Below, piece after piece: positions 34,100 to 41,700 of a stretch of 64,000 nucleotides of DNA (the first letter of the stretch is position 1; the number at the start of each line of letters is the position of its first letter). Location of the stretch: NCBI RefSeq assembly GCF_000364605.1, contig NZ_KB822578.1, positions 372,001 to 436,000 on the forward strand, written 5' to 3'. The translations under genes and the position numbers were made by a program. Source of the stretch: Nocardioides sp. Iso805N (GTDB lineage: Bacteria; Actinomycetota; Actinomycetes; Propionibacteriales; Nocardioidaceae). The notes beneath the pieces are model-generated. The model made no database searches. It was not told the origin of the DNA and was given only the letters and a program-made list of their open reading frames with translations.

Positions 34100-35223
34100 G
34101 GCAGGGAGCTCCTTCGGATGGTGTGGTCGTGGAGATAGCGCTCCACGAGGGAGACGGCCGTGGTCGGGTAGCTGCGCGCGATGTCGGGGGCGAGGCCGTC
34201 CCGCTCGAGCAGCAGCGCGAGCCGATTGGTGATCAGGCTGAGCGTCACCGCGGCGAGGAGAGTGAAGTAGTCGATGCCCACGACCCCCGCGCTGAGTCGT
34301 CCGCCGAGCTCCTCGTAGCGCTGGACGATCTGCTCGTCGTCGGGCATGCCCGGCGGTCTCGTGAAGCCGAGTGCCTCGCAGAGGTAGCGCTCGAACATCA
34401 GCCACCAGCCGACGTCGATGTCGGGCGGTCCGACGGTGGCGGTCTCCCAGTCGAAGAGTGCCGCGACGGACAGGTCGTCGGCGAAGCACATGTTGCCCAC
34501 GCGCGCATCACCCCACACGACACCCGCAGCGGTGGTCGGCGGAAGTGAGGCGACCAGGACCTCGAGCCCACGGCCGATGGTGTCGGCGCCGATCCGGAGC
34601 TCGTCGCCGCACCAGGCGTGCCAGGCCACGAGCTGATCGACGTGTCGGCGCAGCGCCGTGACCTCGGCATCGCTCTCCTCGCCCGCGTTGCGGGCCAGGA
34701 AGGCCAGGTCGTCCGGGTCCTCGATCGCGTGGACCGCCACCAGGGCCGCCAGGGCGTTGTCGTGCATCCGGGCGCGCTCGGCAGCCGAGAGCGCCATCGT
34801 CCAGCCCTGCTTGTGCCAGCTCGGAACGTCGGACGGGACCCGTCCCTCGATCCGGTCCATCAGGTAGAAGGGCGTGCCCAGCACGTCGGGGTCGGCCTCG
34901 GTCAGCACGATCTCCGGGGTGGGAACCCCGGGGTGAGCACCCAAGCGCCGCATCACCTCGGCCTGGCGAAGCGCGTCGGGCTGCACGAAGAGCTGGTGGT
35001 CCGGCGACTGCATGCGCAGCACCAGGTCCCTGCGTACGGCGACGCCGTCCTCGTGCCACGATGCCGTGAAGAACGCCGTGCGGCCGGAGTAGCCGGCTGA
35101 GGGAGCGCGCAGTGCGGAGATGGCGACGTCGCTGCCACCGGGCGCGAGCCGCGCGGGCAGCTGCTCCGCGAGCGCTGCGGCCAGCTCCGCGTCCTGGCCC
35201 TTGACCGCGTTCGGATCCGTCAT
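34096..35223 (-). CDS. APH-fold phosphotransferase, ACAD10/LvaA-like
   Basis: Protein of 375 residues with the aminoglycoside-phosphotransferase/choline-kinase fold. The catalytic loop is VVWGDARVGNMCF and the metal-binding loop ALFDWETATVGPPDID. Homologues next to acyl-CoA dehydrogenases (ACAD10/11 N-terminal domains, Pseudomonas LvaA) phosphorylate 4-hydroxyacyl-CoA so that the hydroxyl can be eliminated. Drug resistance is unlikely given the neighbours. ATG 35223 follows GGAGG, and the gene heads an operon with the two MaoC subunits. A 4-hydroxyacyl-CoA kinase role is inferred from family and context, not shown. Confidence 0.82.
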   Translation of the reverse strand: MTDPNAVKGQDAELAAALAEQLPARLAPGGSDVAISALRAPSAGYSGRTAFFTASWHEDGVAVRRDLVLRMQSPDHQLFVQPDALRQAEVMRRLGAHPGVPTPEIVLTEADPDVLGTPFYLMDRIEGRVPSDVPSWHKQGWTMALSAAERARMHDNALAALVAVHAIEDPDDLAFLARNAGEESDAEVTALRRHVDQLVAWHAWCGDELRIGADTIGRGLEVLVASLPPTTAAGVVWGDARVGNMCFADDLSVAALFDWETATVGPPDIDVGWWLMFERYLCEALGFTRPPGMPDDEQIVQRYEELGGRLSAGVVGIDYFTLLAAVTLSLITNRLALLLERDGLAPDIARSYPTTAVSLVERYLHDHTIRRSSLP

Positions 35224-35254
35224 GCACGACCTCCTTGGGAACACTGGGTATATC

Positions 35255-35269
35255 TGACCATTACTGTCA
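35255..35269. promoter_or_regulatory. TGAC-box operator, site 11 (kinase/LLM divergon)
   Basis: TGACC-ATTAC-TGTCA followed by GAATAA, 5-bp-spacer form with both arms well matched. It lies 31 bp before the kinase start and 10 bp before ATG 35280, so one site could control both directions. Confidence 0.6.
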
Positions 35270-35279
35270 GAATAAAGCC

Positions 35280-36353
35280 ATGACTTCTGTCGAGAACCTT
35301 GCCGACGCGTCCGTTGAGACCATCGGATCGGCACTCCCGCCCTGTGGTGCGTATGTCCTTCCGGGGCGTGTTCCCGACCCTCGGCCGGCCATCGCGCAAG
35401 CGCGTGCGGCCGAGCAGCTGGGCCTGGCGACGGTATGGCTCAGTGAGCGTTGGGGGACCAAGGACTTCGGTGTGATCGCCGGTGCGCTGAGTCAGGCCAC
35501 CGACCGCGTGGGGATCGCTGCGGGCATCACCCATCTTCAATCGCGCCACCCCGCGATGCTTGCCTCTCTGGCGATGACGGCGCAGGCTCTCTCGGGTGGC
35601 CGGCTGATCCTGGGCGTGGGCCGCTCGACCGACCGGATGTGGACCGCCGTCGGGCTCCCGCCGTCGACCAACGCCTCGATCGTGGACTCCGCGGACCTGT
35701 TCCGGAGGCTCTGCCGCGGGGAGAAGGTCTCCTACGACGGGCCCGCCGGGAGCTACCCCTCGCTGCGCCTGACGGATGTGCCGGACGAGCCGGTCCCGCC
35801 ACTCGTCTTCGCCGCCATCGGCCCCCGCGGGCTCGCGCTCGCCGGGGAGCACTTCGACGGCGTGCTCCTGCATCCCTTCCTGACGCCGGAGGCGGTCGAG
35901 CGCTCGGTGCGCACGGTCCGCGACGCGGCCGACCGGGCCGGCCGTGACCCCGCCTCGGTGCGCGTCTACGCCACCGTGGTGGCGGCCTCCGGGCTGTCGC
36001 CGGAGGAGGAGATCGCGGTGGTCGGCGCACGGGCGGTCACCTACTACCAGATCCCCGGTATGGGCGATCAGCTGGCGCGGGTCAACGGCTGGGCCCAGGC
36101 CGACCTCGACCGGCTCCGCGCGCACCCGGCCCTCGTCGGTGTGAAGGGGGCGGCCGACTCGGTGATGACCCGCGGTCAGCTCGTCGAGGTGGCGAACGCG
36201 GTTCCCGCTCGCTGGCTCAGCGACGCGGCGGCTCTCGGCTCGGGCGCCGATTGCGCCCGGATGCTGGCGGCGTACGGCGCTGCTGGGGCGGACGAGGTGG
36301 TGCTGCACGGGAGCACCCCGGACCAGCTCGGGTGGCTCGCCGAACAGATGTGA
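35280..36353 (+). CDS. LLM-class F420-dependent oxidoreductase
   Basis: Luciferase-like oxidoreductase of 357 residues similar to the TIGR03857-type actinobacterial group. It has AIAQARAAEQLGLATVWLSERWGTKD, TAQALSGGRLILGVGRS near residue 105 and PPLVFAAIGPRGLALAGEHFDG near 185. ATG 35280 has no ribosome-binding site and lies only 10 nt after the operator and a -10-like AGAATA, so the mRNA is probably leaderless. First gene of a six-gene operon (LLM, ALDH, alcohol dehydrogenase, racemase, two ligases). It may reduce or oxidise a ketone/alcohol or enoyl intermediate with F420. Confidence 0.82.
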   Translation: MTSVENLADASVETIGSALPPCGAYVLPGRVPDPRPAIAQARAAEQLGLATVWLSERWGTKDFGVIAGALSQATDRVGIAAGITHLQSRHPAMLASLAMTAQALSGGRLILGVGRSTDRMWTAVGLPPSTNASIVDSADLFRRLCRGEKVSYDGPAGSYPSLRLTDVPDEPVPPLVFAAIGPRGLALAGEHFDGVLLHPFLTPEAVERSVRTVRDAADRAGRDPASVRVYATVVAASGLSPEEEIAVVGARAVTYYQIPGMGDQLARVNGWAQADLDRLRAHPALVGVKGAADSVMTRGQLVEVANAVPARWLSDAAALGSGADCARMLAAYGAAGADEVVLHGSTPDQLGWLAEQM

Positions 36354-36368
36354 CCCCTTGCACACTGG

Positions 36369-36382
36369 TGACATGACTGCCA
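36369..36382 (+). promoter_or_regulatory. TGAC-box-like site 12 (before third ALDH)
   Basis: TGACA-TGAC-TGCCA followed by GAAT, in the 64-bp gap between the LLM and ALDH genes. It would be an operator only if the ALDH starts at GTG 36418. With the alternative ATG 36373 it lies across the start codon. Confidence 0.42.
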
Positions 36383-36417
36383 GAATCGCCGACAGCCGAA
36401 GCTTTGAGAGGGACGCT

Positions 36418-37851
36418 GTGTACCACTATGAAGGCACCTACGCCGCTGGCACCTGGGTGCCCGGCGAAGCCTCACGGATCGACGTGCACTCGCCGGCCAC
36501 CGACGAGCTTCTCGGATCTGTGACCGACGCATCTGCGGCGGACGTGGCGGTCGCCGTCGCGGCAGCCCGCACGGCGCTCGACGATGCCGCCTGGGCGGGG
36601 CTCACGCCGGCTGAGCGCGGTGCTGCTCTGGGGCGTCTGGCTGACGGGATCGAGCGGCGGACCGAGGAGCTCGCCGCCCTGCTCTCGGCGGAGGTCGGCT
36701 CTCCGCTCCGCTGGGCGAGGTTCGCCCAGATCGGGACCACGGTCGGCGTGCTGCGCACCTACGCCAAGCTCGCCGAGGAGCACACGTTCGAGGAGGTCCG
36801 GCGCTCAGCGATGGGTGGCGAGGTCCTCGTGCGCCAGGTCCCGGTCGGCGTGGTCGGAGCCATCATCCCCTGGAACGCGCCGCTCTTCATCGCAGCTCTC
36901 AAGGTCGGGCCGGCCCTCGCCGCCGGCTGCACGGTGGTTCTCAAGCCGTCGCCGGAGGCACCGCTGGCCGTCTGCGCGCTGGCAGCCATCGCCGAGGAGG
37001 CCGGTCTTCCGCCCGGCGTGCTCAACATCGTTCCCGGCGGCGTCGCCACGGGGGAGGCGCTGGTGGCGGCGCCGGGCGTCGACAAGATCAGCTTCACCGG
37101 CTCCACCGCTGCAGGCAAGCGGATCGGCGCGGCTTGTGCCGCCGACGTGCGCCGCTGCAGCCTCGAGCTCGGCGGGAAGTCGGCTGCGATCCTGCTCGAC
37201 GACCTGGAGCTGGACCGTCGTACGGTCTCCTCGATCGTCTCGGGCGTCATGGCCAACAGCGGCCAGGTGTGTGTCGCCCAGACCCGCCTCCTCATCCCCG
37301 GCAGCCGCTACGACGAGATCGTCGGCGTGCTTGCCGAGGCCGTGGACTCCCTGGTGGTCGGCGATCCGGCCGAGGAGGAGACGCAGGTCGGCCCCGTCAT
37401 CTCCGCCCACGCCCGCGACCGGATCCTGGCGCAGGTCGGCGGTGCCGTCGAGGACGGTGCACGCGTCGTCGCCGGCGGGAGTCCGTACGCGATCGGCGCC
37501 GGGTCCTACGTGCGACCGACCCTCCTCGCCGACGTCGACAACGCCATGAGCATCGCCCGTGAGGAGCTCTTCGGTCCGGTGGGCGTGGCGATCCGCTACG
37601 AGGACGAGGCCGAGGCCGTGGCCATCGCCAACGACTCTCCCTACGGCCTCGCCGGCGCTGTCTGGTCGGCTGACGCCGAACGGGCGGCCGAGGTCGCGCT
37701 CCGTCTCCGGGTCGGATCCGTCGCCGTCAACTCGTCCGCGCCGCTCGACTTCGGCAGCCCCTTCGGAGGCTTCAAGCAGTCCGGCATCGGCCGTGAAGGT
37801 GGCCCCGAGGGGCTGGCTGCCTTCCTCGAGCCCCAGACCATCATCCGCTGA
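36418..37851 (+). CDS. Aldehyde dehydrogenase
   Basis: Third ALDH, 477 residues from GTG 36418. PWNAPLFIAALKVGPALAAG is followed by FTGSTAAGKR, the general base in LELGGKSAA and the nucleophile in SGQVCVAQTRLL. An in-frame ATG at 36373 would add 15 residues. GTG 36418 is preferred because GAGAGGGA precedes it and the N-terminus then matches ALDH length. An NDMA-type alcohol dehydrogenase follows 28 bp later, giving a second alcohol-to-acid pair in the island. Confidence 0.88.
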   Translation: MYHYEGTYAAGTWVPGEASRIDVHSPATDELLGSVTDASAADVAVAVAAARTALDDAAWAGLTPAERGAALGRLADGIERRTEELAALLSAEVGSPLRWARFAQIGTTVGVLRTYAKLAEEHTFEEVRRSAMGGEVLVRQVPVGVVGAIIPWNAPLFIAALKVGPALAAGCTVVLKPSPEAPLAVCALAAIAEEAGLPPGVLNIVPGGVATGEALVAAPGVDKISFTGSTAAGKRIGAACAADVRRCSLELGGKSAAILLDDLELDRRTVSSIVSGVMANSGQVCVAQTRLLIPGSRYDEIVGVLAEAVDSLVVGDPAEEETQVGPVISAHARDRILAQVGGAVEDGARVVAGGSPYAIGAGSYVRPTLLADVDNAMSIAREELFGPVGVAIRYEDEAEAVAIANDSPYGLAGAVWSADAERAAEVALRLRVGSVAVNSSAPLDFGSPFGGFKQSGIGREGGPEGLAAFLEPQTIIR

Positions 37852-37879
37852 ACTCAGCGCCGAACACGAAGGACATCAC

Positions 37880-39001
37880 GTGGAGACCAAGGCCGCAGTG
37901 CTCTGGGAGCGTCATGCTCCGTGGTCCGTCGAGACCATCCAGCTCGACCCTCCCAAGGCGGAGGAGGTGCTGGTCGAGCTGCACGCCTCTGGCATGTGCC
38001 ACTCCGACGAGCACATCGTCACCGGGGATATGCCGTTCAGCCTTCCGTGCATCGGTGGACACGAGGGCGCGGGCGTCGTCCTCGAGGTGGGCGACCACGT
38101 CTCATGGCTCAAGCCGGGTGACCACGTGGTCTTCGGCTTCATGCCCTCGTGCGGTCGTTGCCCGTCCTGCGCCAGCGGACACCAGAGCCTGTGCGACCTC
38201 GGCGCGAAGATCTATTCCGGTCGCCAGATCTACGACGACACCGCTCGCCACCACGCCAACGGGCAGGACCTGGCGCTCGCCTGCGGAATCGGCTCGTTCT
38301 CCCACCACACGGTGGTCCACGAGGCCAGCTGTATCAAGATCGAGCCGCACCACGCGCTCGACCGCGCCTGCCTCCTCGGCTGCGGATTCGTCACCGGGTG
38401 GGGTTCGGCCGTGTACGCCGCCGACGTCCGCCCCGGCGACACCGTGGTGGTCGCCGGCGTCGGCGGCATCGGAGCTGCCGCGGTCCAGGGCGCCCGGCTG
38501 GCCGGTGCTCGCACGATCACGGCGATCGACCCCTCGGAGTTCAAGCGCGAGCAGGCGCTCAAGATGGGGGCCACCCACGTCGCCGCCTCGTGGGACGAGG
38601 CCCGAGACGTCGTGGCCGAGGCGACGTGGCACCGCGGCGCCGACAAGTTCATCTGCGCGATGGGCGTCGGCGAGGGGGAGCTGATCGCGAAGGCACTGGC
38701 GATGACGGCCAAGCGCGGCAAGCTGGTGGTCACCAACATCCACCCGATGGCGGAGCGGAGCATCGCGGTGAGCCTCATGGATCTCACCTTGATGGAGAAG
38801 CAGATCGTCGGCACCCTCTACGGCTCGGCCAATCCGCGCTACGACATCCCGCGACTGCTGGAGCTCTCCAGCGCGGGCGACGTCGACCTCGACGCGATGG
38901 TCACGCGCACCTACCCGCTCACCGGCATCAATGACGGGTACGACGACATGCGCGCCAGCCGCAACATCCGCGGTGTCCTCCGATACCCGGCCGCCGGCTG
39001 A
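37880..39001 (+). CDS. NDMA-dependent (mycofactocin-type) zinc alcohol dehydrogenase
   Basis: Zinc alcohol dehydrogenase of 373 residues. The N-terminus ETKAAVLWERHAPWSVETIQL matches the NDMA-dependent TIGR03989 group. Catalytic zinc residues lie in GMCHSDEH, GGHEGAGVV and LLGCGFVTGWGSAV, structural zinc residues in CGRCPSCASGHQSLC, and the NAD motif in VAGVGGIGAAAV. Members hold NAD tightly and regenerate it through mycofactocin or the artificial acceptor NDMA. GTG 37880 follows AAGGA. It probably makes the aldehyde used by the upstream ALDH. Confidence 0.88.
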   Translation: METKAAVLWERHAPWSVETIQLDPPKAEEVLVELHASGMCHSDEHIVTGDMPFSLPCIGGHEGAGVVLEVGDHVSWLKPGDHVVFGFMPSCGRCPSCASGHQSLCDLGAKIYSGRQIYDDTARHHANGQDLALACGIGSFSHHTVVHEASCIKIEPHHALDRACLLGCGFVTGWGSAVYAADVRPGDTVVVAGVGGIGAAAVQGARLAGARTITAIDPSEFKREQALKMGATHVAASWDEARDVVAEATWHRGADKFICAMGVGEGELIAKALAMTAKRGKLVVTNIHPMAERSIAVSLMDLTLMEKQIVGTLYGSANPRYDIPRLLELSSAGDVDLDAMVTRTYPLTGINDGYDDMRASRNIRGVLRYPAAG

Positions 39002-39022
39002 CGAGGCAGAGGAAATCCGGCG

Positions 39023-40213
39023 ATGACAGCCACGGCCGCGGGCGGCCCCCTCGCGGGTCTGCGGGTGCTCGAGCTCGCTGGGATCGGGCCGGCGCCGTAC
39101 GTGTGCCTGCTGCTGGCCGAGATGGGCGCCGAGGTCATCCGGATCGACCGGGCCGCGAGCGTCGCCTCGGGCAAGGCCCCGACGCCGTTGCAGCGCAGCC
39201 GTCCCAACGTGGCGATCGACCTCAAGACCGAGGCCGGCCGTGCCTTGGTGCTGCGGATGGTGCGCGACGCTGACGTCTTCGTCGAGGGCCTGCGGCCGGG
39301 AGCGACCGAGCGGCTCGGACTCGGCCCCGACGCGTGTCTCCAGGTCAATCCGCGACTGGTCTACGGCCGGATGACCGGGTGGGGGCAGGACGGCCCGCTC
39401 GCGCAGACGGCCGGCCACGACATCACCTACGCAGCGCTGACCGGCGCTCTGCACATCACCGGTGGTGCCGACAAGCCCCGCCAGGCCGCCAACCTCGTCG
39501 GTGACTTCGGCGGAGGATCGATGTTCCTGCTCGCCGGGATCCTCGCGGCGCTGCACGAGCGCAGCTCGAGCGGGCGCGGCCAGGTGGTCGACGCTGCAAT
39601 GGTGGACGGAGTCAGCTCGCTGATGACGACGATCTACGGTCAGCACGCCCAAGGCACGTGGCACGACCAGCGAGAGTCCAACCTGCTCGACGGGGGCCGT
39701 CCGTTCTACGACACCTATAGGTGCGCGGACGACCGCTTCGTCGCGGTCGGCGCCATCGAGCCCTCCTTCTTCGCGGCACTGATGGCGGGCACAGGACTCG
39801 ACTTCGATCAGCACGACCCGGCCGGCTGGCCCGCTATGCGCGTCGCACTCACCGAGACGTTCGCCACCCGGACCCGCGACGAGTGGGCCGCCCACTTCGC
39901 CGGCACGGATGCCTGCGTCGCTCCGGTTCTCAGCCTCGCCGAGGCGCCGCGGCATCCCCACATGCGGGCACGCGGAGTCTTCGAGCCGGTCGCGGGCGGC
40001 GCCCAGCCCCGCGTGGCACCCCGTTTCTCCCGGACGCCCTGCCGGTCGCCCGGTGACCTGCACCGGGCCGGCCAGGACAGCCGCTCCGTCCTGGCGCACT
40101 GCGGTCTCACCGATGGCGAGATCGACGACCTCCTGGCCGTCGGCGCCGTACGGGAGGCAGACGACGACGTCGATCACTTGGACACACGAGAATGGATGGA
40201 GGGTCGGCGATGA
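39023..40213 (+). CDS. mcr: Alpha-methylacyl-CoA racemase
   Basis: A 396-residue member of the CoA-transferase superfamily with racemase features. LAGLRVLELAGIGPAPYVC is at the N-terminus; His132 in GHDITYAALTG and Asp161 in NLVGDFGGGSM correspond to the His/Asp pair of the mycobacterial racemase MCR. It inverts the 2-methyl centre of branched acyl-CoAs so that S-specific acyl-CoA dehydrogenases can act. Its presence is the strongest sign that the substrate has a methyl-branched chain. It lies 21 bp after the alcohol dehydrogenase gene and overlaps the next ligase gene by ATGA. Confidence 0.88.
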   Translation: MTATAAGGPLAGLRVLELAGIGPAPYVCLLLAEMGAEVIRIDRAASVASGKAPTPLQRSRPNVAIDLKTEAGRALVLRMVRDADVFVEGLRPGATERLGLGPDACLQVNPRLVYGRMTGWGQDGPLAQTAGHDITYAALTGALHITGGADKPRQAANLVGDFGGGSMFLLAGILAALHERSSSGRGQVVDAAMVDGVSSLMTTIYGQHAQGTWHDQRESNLLDGGRPFYDTYRCADDRFVAVGAIEPSFFAALMAGTGLDFDQHDPAGWPAMRVALTETFATRTRDEWAAHFAGTDACVAPVLSLAEAPRHPHMRARGVFEPVAGGAQPRVAPRFSRTPCRSPGDLHRAGQDSRSVLAHCGLTDGEIDDLLAVGAVREADDDVDHLDTREWMEGRR

Positions 40214-41700
40214 ACCTGACCATGCTGCTGGAGATGGCCGCCGACGGATTCGGCGACCGCATCGTGATCGGCCGTCGCGAGGACGGCCTAAGCGCTGTCG
40301 CGCTCCGCGAGGCCGCCCTGCGCGGGGCCGCACGGATCGAGGCGGCCGAGGCCGATGCCGTGGTCTATCTCGCCACCAACGGTCCGGCGTTCCCGGTCGC
40401 CATGTTCGCGGCCGCCTACGCCGGTGTTCCGCTGGTGCCGCTCAACTTCCGCCTCGGCGCAGAGCAGCTCGACAGCCTCCTGGACAAGCACCCGCGAGCG
40501 CTGGGCATCGGCGACGTCACGGCCCTGCCGGTGCTCGAGCGACACGGCATGACGGCGCTGAGCGCCGACGCATGGCTCGCCGCGACGACGACGGGCGCGG
40601 AGCCGCCCGAGCGCTTCGTCGACAACGACATCCCGGCCGTCATCATCTACACGTCCGGCACGACCTCGGCACCCAAGGGCGTGCTGCTGCGCCACGGGAA
40701 CCTCACCTCCTACGTGCTCGGCACCGTCGAGTACGCCGCGGCCGGCGTGGAGGAGGCCGCGCTCGTCAGCGTGCCGCCCTACCACATCGCCGCGGTCGCG
40801 AACGTCATCACGAACCTGTACGCCGGCCGCCGGGTCATCGTGCTCGAGCGGTTCACCGCGGAGGAGTGGCTCGGGCTCGTCCGCGACCAGGGCATCACCA
40901 ACGCCCTCGTCGTACCGACGATGCTCAGCAGGATCGTGGACAGCACGGCAGACCGGGCCATTCCGTCACTGCGGACGCTGGCCTACGGCGGCGCACCGAT
41001 GCCGGGAGCGGTGATCAACCGGGCGCTGGCGCTGTGGCCGCACGTCGACTTCGTCAACGCCTATGGCCTGACCGAGACCAGCTCCACGGTCGCGGTGCTG
41101 ACACCGGAGGACCACCGCGAGGCGCAGGCTGCCGACGACCCAGGCGCCCAGGCCCGGCTCTCGTCGGTCGGCCGTCCCGTGCCGGGGGTGGAGATCCAGA
41201 TCCGCGACGCCGACGACCGTGTACTGATGCCCGGCCAGACCGGTCGGATCTGCGTGCGGGGCGAGCAGGTCTCGGCCGAGTACGCCGGCGTGGGGCGGCT
41301 CGTCGACGACGACGGCTGGTTCGACACCCGCGACGAGGGATACCTCGACGAGGAGGGCTACCTCTTCATCGGCGGACGCCGCGACGACACCATCATCCGG
41401 GGCGCCGAGAACATCGCGCCGGCCGAGATCGAGGACGTCCTCTTCCGTCACCCGGCGGTCTCGGACGCGGCCGTGGTCGGCATCCCCGACGATGAGTGGG
41501 GACACCGCATCGCCGGGGTCGTCGTCCTCCGCGAGGGACTCGAGGCAACCGCCGATGAGTTGAAGGACTTCGTGCGCGGCACGCTGCGGTCGAGCAAGAC
41601 CCCCGACGAGATCGTGTTCTGGCCCGAGATGCCCCGCACCGAGACCGGCAAGCTGGTGAGGCGTCACGTGGTCGCACAGTTCCGAGCCGAGCGGGTCTGA
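40210..41700 (+). CDS. AMP-forming acyl-CoA ligase (FadD-like) 1
   Basis: Acid-thiol ligase of 496 residues from the ANL superfamily. The P-loop motif is IIYTSGTTSAPKGVLLRHGN, the aromatic core NAYGLTETSS, the hinge Asp is in GWFDTRDEGYLDEEGYLF and the C-terminal Lys in TETGKLVRR. It makes acyl-CoA from acid, ATP and CoA. ATG 40210 follows GGAGGG and overlaps the racemase stop; an upstream ATG at 40192 is less well placed. A second ligase follows with one-base overlap, so the pair may activate different acids or successive intermediates. Confidence 0.88.
   Translation: MNLTMLLEMAADGFGDRIVIGRREDGLSAVALREAALRGAARIEAAEADAVVYLATNGPAFPVAMFAAAYAGVPLVPLNFRLGAEQLDSLLDKHPRALGIGDVTALPVLERHGMTALSADAWLAATTTGAEPPERFVDNDIPAVIIYTSGTTSAPKGVLLRHGNLTSYVLGTVEYAAAGVEEAALVSVPPYHIAAVANVITNLYAGRRVIVLERFTAEEWLGLVRDQGITNALVVPTMLSRIVDSTADRAIPSLRTLAYGGAPMPGAVINRALALWPHVDFVNAYGLTETSSTVAVLTPEDHREAQAADDPGAQARLSSVGRPVPGVEIQIRDADDRVLMPGQTGRICVRGEQVSAEYAGVGRLVDDDGWFDTRDEGYLDEEGYLFIGGRRDDTIIRGAENIAPAEIEDVLFRHPAVSDAAVVGIPDDEWGHRIAGVVVLREGLEATADELKDFVRGTLRSSKTPDEIVFWPEMPRTETGKLVRRHVVAQFRAERV

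Noticed and set aside
34096-35223. Reading the phosphotransferase as an antibiotic-resistance gene
   Set aside because: Operon coupling to MaoC subunits and the TGAC-box place it in acyl-CoA metabolism; the APH fold alone does not show resistance.
38102-40333. 743-codon minus-strand frame opposite the alcohol dehydrogenase and racemase
   Set aside because: Same artefact; the plus-strand genes have catalytic residues and overlapping starts and stops.
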